Origin: Synechococcus sp. MU1642
GTDB lineage: Bacteria > Cyanobacteriota > Cyanobacteriia > PCC-6307 > Cyanobiaceae
Direction: 5' to 3'
DNA length: 64,000 nt
Assembly (NCBI RefSeq): GCF_020514115.1
Contig: NZ_VTKZ01000001.1
Span: forward strand, 310,001 to 374,000
A program made the position numbers and the translations under genes. Shown here in pieces: positions 57,418 to 64,000 of this stretch (positions are counted from its first letter, which is position 1; each line of letters starts with the position of its first letter). The notes under the pieces were generated by a model that saw nothing but the letters and a program-made list of their open reading frames with translations, searched no databases and had not been told where the DNA came from.

Positions 57418-58137
57418 ATGGCTATCTCTGCATTCATCGGTCGTCAGACGCTCTCAGCGGCCGTGATCGTCGGAGTTTTGCCTGTTCTCAGTTCCCCACT
57501 GCCCGCCCAGGCGAGCCTGTTGCCCCCCGCTTCGCGGGCACAGTTAATTCATGCCTCTGATATCCAGCCCAGTCGGTCAATTCCCTATGTGATCACGCCC
57601 GAACGTCGGGCGATGCTCAACACGATCCGCTTCGCTGAAGGCACCTGGAAAGGTGGCCTGGATGTGGGCTATCGGGTGATGTTTGGAGGTGGCTTGATGC
57701 CTTCCCTTGCCCGTCATCCCAACCGGGTGATCTATAGCTCCCGCTACGCCAGTGCAGCTGCCGGGGCCTACCAGTTCATGCCCTTCACCTGGAACCTGGT
57801 TCAGCGCAGCATTGGAGTGCGTGGTTTCGGGCCTGAGGCTCAGGACCAGGGTGCTTTGTTCCTGATTCAGCGGCGGAAAGCCCTGTCTCTGACCGATACC
57901 GGTGTTCTCAGCCCAGTTCTCGCCGCCATGCTGGCTCCCGAGTGGGCCTCATTCCCCACCCTTGCCGGTCGCAGCTACTACGGTCAGCCCGTCAAGAAAT
58001 ACGCGCGCCTTCGCTCCTTTTACGATGTGAATCTTGCTGAGTTACGTCGACTGCGTGACGTCAAGCGACATGCCCTGCTGGCGCCTCCGCCGGCGCTGTG
58101 TACCGGGTCGCGCATCGAGTGCGCCACCAGGCTCTGA
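57418..58137 (+). CDS. Secreted muramidase-like protein (GH104/lysozyme type)
   Basis: A 239-residue protein. A signal peptide (about 30 residues) is followed by a lambda-R/GH104-like catalytic region: NTIRFAEGTWKGGLDVGYR (catalytic Glu) and SSRYASAAAGAYQFMPFTW. Basic Pro-rich C-terminus with a Cys pair. Likely cleaves or remodels peptidoglycan; a phage origin is possible but no phage genes are nearby. Confidence 0.85.
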   Translation: MAISAFIGRQTLSAAVIVGVLPVLSSPLPAQASLLPPASRAQLIHASDIQPSRSIPYVITPERRAMLNTIRFAEGTWKGGLDVGYRVMFGGGLMPSLARHPNRVIYSSRYASAAAGAYQFMPFTWNLVQRSIGVRGFGPEAQDQGALFLIQRRKALSLTDTGVLSPVLAAMLAPEWASFPTLAGRSYYGQPVKKYARLRSFYDVNLAELRRLRDVKRHALLAPPPALCTGSRIECATRL

Positions 58138-58162
58138 AAAGCCTCGAGAACTTTTAGGTCCC

Positions 58163-58972
58163 TCAGCCTTCGGCGTCGTTCTGAAGCTTTTGCCCGACGG
58201 TGGCCTGGGCAACCAGATATGCAGCAATGCCCCCGGCCAGGAAGCCAACCCCATTTCGCAGCAGGGGCATCACCTCTGAGGTGCGCGTCACCACGGGAGC
58301 GACGCCAAAGACGCCGAACAGCATCACCCACAGCGGTGAAAGCAGCAGCAACCAGGCCCAGGCGATGGTTTCGCCCTCCTTCCGGGGGTAGGCGGCAAAG
58401 CCAGCAATCAAGCCGCCAAAGATCGAGGTGGTCAGAGTCCACAGCCACTGTTCCTGGGGAAGACCAGGCACGACCTGACAGCCACCCCGGTCCAGACAGA
58501 TCTCCACAGCATTGAGGGCATCCAGGACGGCTCCGTCTTCGCCGTGGTCCCTCACGTAGTACTGGTTGCCGTAGCGGGTCTGCAGCTCCACCCAGTAGGT
58601 GCGCGGCATCATCGCGAAGTAGGCATCGCCAACGTTGAAGTTCAGCAGGTTCCCGCCACGGGGGTCGGCCACCAGCAGCAGGCTGCTTTCATCCAGCCCC
58701 CAGTACTCGCGTATGGCCAGGCCTGGTGTGCGCTCGTACTGGGTTAAAACCCGCATTTTCCAGCCGGTGCGTTCCTCCACATCCCCCAGAGATGCCTCCA
58801 GCTGAGCCCTCTGGGTGTCGCTAAACACCTTGGCGAGGTCTATCACAGGTGTGGGGTGATCCGGCAGCAGCTCCGGGTTGTCGTAGGCCTCAGCCGGCGT
58901 CACCAGAACACACAGGCTGACCAGAGCTACGACGACGAGGCTCCACAGATGTCGGATGTGATGTGTTCCCAT
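58163..58972 (-). CDS. TPM domain protein (Psb32-like)
   Basis: A 269-residue protein. A signal peptide is followed by a TPM domain (VIDLAKVFSDTQRAQLEASL; DESSLLLVADPRGG; NVGDAYFAMM) and then two C-terminal membrane segments. This matches the cyanobacterial Psb32/TLP18.3 group that supports photosystem II repair. Starts within CATG shared with the divergent methyltransferase gene. Confidence 0.82.
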   Translation of the reverse strand: MGTHHIRHLWSLVVVALVSLCVLVTPAEAYDNPELLPDHPTPVIDLAKVFSDTQRAQLEASLGDVEERTGWKMRVLTQYERTPGLAIREYWGLDESSLLLVADPRGGNLLNFNVGDAYFAMMPRTYWVELQTRYGNQYYVRDHGEDGAVLDALNAVEICLDRGGCQVVPGLPQEQWLWTLTTSIFGGLIAGFAAYPRKEGETIAWAWLLLLSPLWVMLFGVFGVAPVVTRTSEVMPLLRNGVGFLAGGIAAYLVAQATVGQKLQNDAEG

Positions 58973-60185
58973 GGAACTGCTGCAGCGACCGGCATTCTCT
59001 CCAATGAAACCGATAGCTGCGTCCTGTCCTGACTGGTTGGCAACGCATCTGCATCAGGCAGGGGGTTCCGTTCCGTTTTCCCGGTTCATGGATCTGGCTC
59101 TGAATGAGCCGGAGCATGGTTATTACGGCTCAGGTCGCGCACGCATCGGCGCCCAGGGGGATTTCGTCACATCTCCCTCTCTGGGCAGCGACTTTGCAGC
59201 CCTTCTGGCGCCCCAACTTCTGGCCTGGCTGGCTGCGGTTCCCCGGACGGATCCTGCACAACGCCTGTCGATCGTGGAAATCGGTCCTGGTGAAGGTCAT
59301 CTGGCCCGGGATCTCGCTGCTGCATTGTGTGTTGCGGCTCCAGAGCTGCTGGGCCAGATCGAGTTGGTATTGGTGGAGGCCAATCCCGGCATGCGGCGGC
59401 GGCAACAGGCCCTGTTGCAAGAGGTGGATGATCTTCCAATGCGTTGGTGTTCCTTGGGCGAGTTGCGCCGCGATCCGGTTCATGGGGTCGTGATCGCCCA
59501 TGAGTTGCTGGATGCCCTCCCGGTGGAGCGATTGATCTGGCGGGAGGGAGTCCTCCAGCAGCAGTGGGTGGAGCTTGATCCAAACGGTGGCCTCCGCTCG
59601 ACGCATCGGCCTTTTCCGGATGGGTTGCACAAAGAGATCAAGCGTGTGTGCAGCCAAACCGGCATTCAGTTGCCGCCCCCCGATGCCGAAGAGGGGTGGA
59701 CCACGGAGTGGAGTAGCGCACTGCCCGACTGGTTCTCTGCGGCGGCCGCCGCCGTGGATGCGGGCGTGCTGCTGGTGATTGATTACGCCCTGGAGGCCCA
59801 GCGTTATTACGCGGCTCGCCGCTCCGATGGGACCTTGATGGCTGTTTGTGCTCAGCAGGCGGGGCTGTCGCCCTTTGATCAGCCCGGCGAGCAGGACCTC
59901 ACGGCACACCTCTGCATCGAGGTCGTGGATGAAGCGGCCCAGCGCAATGGCTGGCTGGTGGGTGATCAGGCCAAGCAGGGCGAAGCACTTCTCGCCTTGG
60001 GGCTTGCGCAGCGTCTGTATGGGCTGCAGCAGCTGCCGGGCCAACGCTTGGCGGAGGCCTTGCAACGCCGCGAAGCTCTGCTTCGGCTGGTGGATCCTGC
60101 GGGTTTGGGTGCGTTCCGCTGGCTCACCTATCGGCGCGGATTGCCTGAAGGCGGCTTCAGCCTTTCAGGCGCTCCAGGCAGCTAA
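58971..60185 (+). CDS. MidA family SAM-dependent methyltransferase
   Basis: A 404-residue protein of the MidA/NDUFAF7 family (PF02636). [16 protein letters not shown] is the SAM-binding motif, preceded by [14 protein letters not shown] and [16 protein letters not shown]; later [16 protein letters not shown]. The mitochondrial homologue methylates an arginine in complex I. An internal ATG at 59004 is an alternative start. It overlaps the 3' end of aroB by 29 bases. Confidence 0.9.
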   Translation: MELLQRPAFSPMKPIAASCPDWLATHLHQAGGSVPFSRFMDLALNEPEHGYYGSGRARIGAQGDFVTSPSLGSDFAALLAPQLLAWLAAVPRTDPAQRLSIVEIGPGEGHLARDLAAALCVAAPELLGQIELVLVEANPGMRRRQQALLQEVDDLPMRWCSLGELRRDPVHGVVIAHELLDALPVERLIWREGVLQQQWVELDPNGGLRSTHRPFPDGLHKEIKRVCSQTGIQLPPPDAEEGWTTEWSSALPDWFSAAAAAVDAGVLLVIDYALEAQRYYAARRSDGTLMAVCAQQAGLSPFDQPGEQDLTAHLCIEVVDEAAQRNGWLVGDQAKQGEALLALGLAQRLYGLQQLPGQRLAEALQRREALLRLVDPAGLGAFRWLTYRRGLPEGGFSLSGAPGS

Positions 60186-61272
60186 GAATTTCGTCGCGAC
60201 TGACGTCATCGCGAATTTCAACAGAACCGATACCAGTGGGCATCACAAAGCGCAGGCGACCGTCGCGCACCTTTTTATCGCCCTGCAAGCTGTCGAGAAC
60301 CGCATCGGCGCAGAGATCGGGCCAGGCGGTGGGGAGTCCGGCGCTTTCGACCAGCAGGCGTTGCCGCTCAGCGTTGTCGCGACTCCAGCTTCCTCGCAGC
60401 ACGGCGAGTTCGCCAACCGCCACCATGCCAATGGCGACAGCCTCACCATGCAGCCAGGTGCCATAGCCGCAGAGGGTCTCCACCACATGGCCGAAGGTAT
60501 GGCCGTAGTTAAGGATCGCCCTTAAGCCACCTTCCTTTTCATCAGCGGCCACCACCCGGGCCTTGGCCGCGGCCGATCGCTGCAGGATCGAGCTCAGGCG
60601 TTCCTCTCCAAGTCCAGCGGGGGTGCTTGGGTCGGCGCAGGCCTCCAGTTCTTCGAACAGCGAAGTGTCGCCGAGGATTCCGTATTTGATCACTTCCGCC
60701 ATGCCGGCCCGGAACTCGCGTTCGGGCAGGGTGTTGAGGGTGGAGGGATCGATTAGTACCAGGCGCGGCTGGTGAAAGGCGCCGATCAGGTTTTTGCCGC
60801 GGGGATGGTTGACTCCGGTCTTGCCACCGATGGACGCATCCACCATGGCCAGAAGGGTTGTGGGCACCTGCACCACCTGGATGCCGCGCAGCCAGGTGGC
60901 TGCTGCAAAACCCGTCATGTCACCCACTACGCCGCCGCCGAGGGCCACCATCAAGGAGCTGCGTTCGAGCTTGGCGTTGTAGGCCGCATCGTGGATCAAA
61001 GCCACCGTGGCGGGGGTCTTCTGGTGTTCGCCGGCGTCAACTACCAAAAGGTCAACGCTGAAACCTGCCTCCTTGAGGCTTTTCAGACAGGCATCGCCAT
61101 AGGGGCTGGCGACATCCGGATTGCTGACCACCAGGACACGCCGACCAGTCTGCACACCGGCGTCCAGCATCTGCTGACCGAGCCTGACAAGGCCGCCGGC
61201 TCCAATCACCACCTCGTAAGGATTGCGCTCCAGCGCAACGCTGATGTGATGCAACGGGGTGACTGTGGTCAT
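60157..61272 (-). CDS. aroB: 3-dehydroquinate synthase
   Basis: A 371-residue enzyme of the shikimate pathway, converting DAHP to 3-dehydroquinate using NAD and a divalent metal. Key motifs: [47 protein letters not shown] and [16 protein letters not shown] 61272 is used; a TTG six codons upstream lies inside the divergent permease gene. Confidence 0.95.
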   Translation of the reverse strand: MTTVTPLHHISVALERNPYEVVIGAGGLVRLGQQMLDAGVQTGRRVLVVSNPDVASPYGDACLKSLKEAGFSVDLLVVDAGEHQKTPATVALIHDAAYNAKLERSSLMVALGGGVVGDMTGFAAATWLRGIQVVQVPTTLLAMVDASIGGKTGVNHPRGKNLIGAFHQPRLVLIDPSTLNTLPEREFRAGMAEVIKYGILGDTSLFEELEACADPSTPAGLGEERLSSILQRSAAAKARVVAADEKEGGLRAILNYGHTFGHVVETLCGYGTWLHGEAVAIGMVAVGELAVLRGSWSRDNAERQRLLVESAGLPTAWPDLCADAVLDSLQGDKKVRDGRLRFVMPTGIGSVEIRDDVSRDEILSCLERLKG

Positions 61273-62206
61273 GAAACCGCTGGAATCCACCTACTCTCTC
61301 AAAAGTGTTGCTGGTCCTGTGCGCGAGAGATCAGTACGCAACTCCCTTTCGGCTTGGGCGTTCCTGTTCCCGGCGGTGGTACTGATCAGTTTGTCGGTGC
61401 TGGTGCCGGCTTTGATGGCCCTGGTGATGAGCTTCACCGCCACCGGGCTGGACGTCAGTGAACCCCTGCGTTTTGTTGGTTTGGCCAACCTGGAGCTCTT
61501 GCTGTCCGATCCGATGGCGCGGCAGGTGTTGGTCACCACCTTCCTCTATCTGATTGGTGTGGTGCCGCCCATCGTTTTCGGGGCGCTGGCGCTGGCGGTG
61601 TTGGTCAATCAGGGTTTGCCCGGACGTTCCCTGCTGCGGGGCGCTTTCTACACCCCCGTATTGGTGTCGATCGTTGTCGCAGCGATCGCCTTTCGCTGGC
61701 TGTATGCCGAGAACGGACTGATCAATGGGTGGTTGAGCGCTCTGCTCGGCGATGCCTTCAGCCCTATTGGTTTTCTCACCACGCCGCAGCTGGCCCTGCC
61801 CGCAGTGATGTTGGTGACCCTCTGGAAGGGGCTTGGTTATTACATGGTGATTTTTCTGGCAGGTCTGCAGGGCATTCCTCAAGAGCTCTATGAGGCAGCG
61901 GAGCTGGATGGCAGCGAGGGCTGGAGAAAGCACCTAGACATCACTCTGCCCTTGATGAGTCCCTACGTGACCCTGGTCGCCGTGGTGTCGTCGATCGCGG
62001 CCACGAAGGTGTTCGAGGAGGTATTCATGATGACCCAGGGAGGTCCTGCTGATGCCACGAGAACTATCGTTTACTACGTGTACGACCAGGCCTTTGCTGA
62101 GTTGGAGATCAGCTACGCCTGCACCCTGGGCCTGGCGCTGTTCCTCTTGGTGTTGCTGTTCACCATGATTCGGTTGGCCTTTGCCGGCGATCGGCCGCTG
62201 ATCTGA
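61271..62206 (+). CDS. Sugar ABC transporter permease (MalF type)
   Basis: A 311-residue inner-membrane permease with about six helices. The EAA loop reads [21 protein letters not shown] carbohydrate permease of the kind that imports osmolytes or trehalose in marine cyanobacteria (GgtC-like). The second permease and ATPase are not in the window. GTG 61259 is an alternative start. Its ATG shares CATG with the aroB start. Confidence 0.88.
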   Translation: MKPLESTYSLKSVAGPVRERSVRNSLSAWAFLFPAVVLISLSVLVPALMALVMSFTATGLDVSEPLRFVGLANLELLLSDPMARQVLVTTFLYLIGVVPPIVFGALALAVLVNQGLPGRSLLRGAFYTPVLVSIVVAAIAFRWLYAENGLINGWLSALLGDAFSPIGFLTTPQLALPAVMLVTLWKGLGYYMVIFLAGLQGIPQELYEAAELDGSEGWRKHLDITLPLMSPYVTLVAVVSSIAATKVFEEVFMMTQGGPADATRTIVYYVYDQAFAELEISYACTLGLALFLLVLLFTMIRLAFAGDRPLI

Positions 62207-62258
62207 CGCTGTCATCGACCCTGCAAAGTGGCAAGCTGCGGAAATCAGCTCGGACACG

Positions 62259-63419
62259 ATGATCGGTGTTGTGGGAGGTGGTCAGCTGGCACGGATGCTT
62301 GTGCAGGCCGCCGCGCAACGCGGGGTTCCGATCGCGGTTCAAACGTCCAATGCAGCGGATCCCGCCGCTGGCTTGGCCTCGCGTCTCATTGCAGCGGATC
62401 CGAGGGATGTGGCTGGAACCCGGGACCTGGTGGTGGGCTGTGATGGCATCACCTTCGAGAACGAGTGGGTAAACATCGATGCCCTTCTGCCGCTGGAGCA
62501 GCAGGGTGTTCGTTTCCGGCCGTCTTTGGCCGCGCTCTCGCCCCTGGTCGACAAACTCTCTCAACGTCAACTTTTGGATGACCTCGCGATTCCCAGCCCG
62601 CCTTGGTGTCCGCTGAGCCTGATTTCGCCCGCTCAACCGGCACTTCCACAGGGCTGGAACTTCCCCGTGATGGCCAAAGCCTCCCGCGGGGGGTACGACG
62701 GCAAGGGCACGGTGGTGTTGCGCGAAATCGATGCCCTGGCGCAGTTGTTGCGCGCCGTCCGGGCCGACGATTGGTTGCTGGAATCCTGGGTGGACTACGA
62801 GCTGGAGTTGGCTCTGGTGGTCAGCCGTGATCAGCGCGGCCGGATCCGCCATTTCCCCTTAGTGCAGACCCACCAGCACCAGCAGGTTTGTGACTGGGTT
62901 CTGGCGCCTGCACCTGTAGAACCCTCGGTGGCGGCCTTGGCTTACAACGTTGCGGCATCGCTGATGACGAAGCTTGGCTACGTGGGGGTGTTGGCTTTGG
63001 AGTTTTTCTACGGGCCAGCCGGCCTGCAGGTGAATGAGATTGCCCCACGCACGCACAACTCCGGGCATTTCTCGATCGAGGCCTGCACCAGCAGTCAGTT
63101 TGATCAGCAGCTCTGCATCGCAGCCGGGCTGCCTGTGCCTGATCCCGAGCTCAACAGCCGCGGTGCCTTGATGGTCAACCTGCTTGGTCTGGATCCGGAG
63201 CGCCATGCTCCTTTGGATCAGCGACTTCAGGCTCTTGAGGCCATGCCGGGGCTTCACCTGCACTGGTATGGAAAGTCCCCGGAAACACCGGGGCGCAAGT
63301 TGGGACACGTGACGCTGCTGCTCGACGGCGACACGGTCTCGAAGCGGCGCGATGAGGCAGAGTCAGCGCTTGCCTCCATTCGCCGGATCTGGCCGCTCGA
63401 AAGCGAGAGTCAGGACTAG
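62259..63419 (+). CDS. purK: N5-carboxyaminoimidazole ribonucleotide synthase
   Basis: A 386-residue ATP-grasp enzyme of purine biosynthesis. The N-terminus is IGVVGGGQLARMLVQAA; the ATP-grasp glycine loop is MAKASRGGYDGKGTVVL; later EFFYGPAGLQVNEIAPRTHN binds Mg-ATP. Length as expected. Stop shares CTAG with the convergent small gene. Confidence 0.95.
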   Translation: MIGVVGGGQLARMLVQAAAQRGVPIAVQTSNAADPAAGLASRLIAADPRDVAGTRDLVVGCDGITFENEWVNIDALLPLEQQGVRFRPSLAALSPLVDKLSQRQLLDDLAIPSPPWCPLSLISPAQPALPQGWNFPVMAKASRGGYDGKGTVVLREIDALAQLLRAVRADDWLLESWVDYELELALVVSRDQRGRIRHFPLVQTHQHQQVCDWVLAPAPVEPSVAALAYNVAASLMTKLGYVGVLALEFFYGPAGLQVNEIAPRTHNSGHFSIEACTSSQFDQQLCIAAGLPVPDPELNSRGALMVNLLGLDPERHAPLDQRLQALEAMPGLHLHWYGKSPETPGRKLGHVTLLLDGDTVSKRRDEAESALASIRRIWPLESESQD

Positions 63420-63655
63420 GCTTGCAAACGAACTGCTGTGTTGGTGACGGCCTTTTCTAGTGCTCTGATCTGACTCTCTTTCGACTTGGGGAGACTGTCG
63501 TGACGGTGACGTAGACCGGCCATGCAGCCGGAAACGAAACCCCACTTTGTCGCCCCTTCTGGTTCTTCCAGGTCGACCACTGGGGCTCGCACGGCATGGT
63601 GGTTCACCCTCTTCAATTCATTGCTTGGTCGTTGCCTGGATCTGACCCAAGCCAT
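63416..63655 (-). CDS. Hypothetical basic protein, 79 aa
   Basis: A mixed basic N-terminus followed by DLEEPEGATKWGFVSGCMAG and a Lys/Glu-rich helical end (KSKESQIRALEKAVTN). The short hydrophobic KWGFVSGCMAGL segment gives a faint HLIP-like look but lacks the ExxN/HxxR chlorophyll motif. Convergent with purK through CTAG. Confidence 0.5.
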   Translation of the reverse strand: MAWVRSRQRPSNELKRVNHHAVRAPVVDLEEPEGATKWGFVSGCMAGLRHRHDSLPKSKESQIRALEKAVTNTAVRLQA

Positions 63656-63766
63656 CAGCGAATAAATTGTTTAAGTTTTTCTCTGGATACGTCTAAAGTT
63701 TAAACTTTACAGGTTCAGTTTTTTAAATTCTTTTTCGGTTAATATCTGGAAGAAATTTAACCTGGA

Positions 63767-63859
63767 TTAGTGAGCCAAGCCCCTCATCAACCAAGACTCA
63801 ATCACAAAAAATATAATGAAGAATGAACCGATACCGATCACCAGAATCTTGCCGTTCAT
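63767..63859 (-). CDS. Small membrane protein, 30 aa
   Basis: Reads MNGKILVIGIGSFFIIFFVI and ends in a short polar tail (ESWLMRGLAH). A single strong hydrophobic helix. In an AT-rich intergenic region near the window end. The function is unknown. Confidence 0.5.
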   Translation of the reverse strand: MNGKILVIGIGSFFIIFFVIESWLMRGLAH

Positions 63860-63928
63860 TCTGAAAAGCTCGCTTTGCTGAACTTTAGATTCGTTTTGTC
63901 CGGATTGGTGTAGATCGGCTTTTTAGGG

Positions 63929-64000
63929 CTAGTTCTCGGAGTGGTTGAACTCCTGTAGAGCGTATTGGGCGAGGCATTTGTTTTTGTCAGTGTCGCTCAG
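63929..64000 (-). CDS. C-terminal part of a hypothetical protein (runs off the window)
   Basis: The last 72 bases read in one frame on the minus strand as LSDTDKNKCLAQYALQEFN plus a short end and TAG. Composition is coding-like. The start lies beyond the window. Confidence 0.45.
   Translation of the reverse strand: MSDTDKNKCLAQYALQEFNHSEN

Noticed and set aside
1-64000. CRISPR array, tRNA, rRNA, insertion sequence or prophage
   Set aside because: No regularly spaced repeats, no tRNA T-loop/acceptor pattern, no transposase or phage structural gene was seen; the muramidase at 57.4 kb alone does not indicate a prophage.

Overview
The window looks like chromosomal DNA of a phycoerythrin-containing marine Synechococcus (picocyanobacteria, cluster 5.1-like). 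The main pointers are a phycoerythrin-associated linker with a cysteine at position 49, a cyAbrB regulator, a high-light-inducible protein, a plant-type ferredoxin, a DUF1651 gene, a LexA-type SOS box, and a very large number of small, tightly packed, often overlapping genes. No rRNA, tRNA, CRISPR array, insertion sequence or prophage was recognised.

Layout. 1-9.7 kb is gene-poor accessory DNA: short secreted or membrane proteins, a PIN-PhoH ATPase, a LOG-family enzyme, an NblA-like small protein, a tandem ~250-bp duplication and a decayed LuxR-type regulator. 9.7-18 kb has the phycobilisome linker, a cytochrome P450, a lipocalin-like protein, cyAbrB, a TerB-like protein and many small ORFs. 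18-34 kb holds selO with a DUF924 gene, a GT2 glycosyltransferase, an RRM protein, Cu/Zn superoxide dismutase, an SDR enzyme, a DCC oxidoreductase, a uridine-kinase-like protein and three clear pseudogenes (ParB-like/DGRHR, YccF and a beta-lactamase-fold hydrolase). 34-45 kb has petF, nth, a manganese-type ABC transporter (mntC-mntA, mntB) split by an oppositely oriented acyltransferase, an ABC ATPase-NUDIX cluster, an HLIP gene, a lipase-like hydrolase and a J-domain protein. 45-54 kb carries the ligase-associated DNA-repair cassette (DEXH helicase, ATP-dependent ligase, MBL exonuclease). 54-64 kb is mostly core metabolism: nadA, a metallophosphoesterase with an odd 5' end, a glycosyltransferase, a muramidase, a Psb32/TPM protein, a MidA-type methyltransferase, aroB, a sugar ABC permease and purK.

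Three themes stand out. First, about 25 proteins under 60 residues are supported by composition, ribosome binding sites or ATGA/TAATG overlaps, several as coupled pairs of small membrane proteins. Second, several reading frames are broken by single-base indels, and some genes carry many lesions. Some may be real decay and others may be sequence errors. Third, there are discrete palindromic elements: paired CCCTCARYTGAGGG-type boxes upstream of two related small genes, an 18-bp perfect palindrome before a DUF-like gene, and an SOS box before DUF1651. No single wholly new multi-gene defence or biosynthetic system could be demonstrated. The best candidates for undescribed biology are the palindrome-linked small-gene family, the tandem small-ORF repeat and the coupled microprotein pairs.
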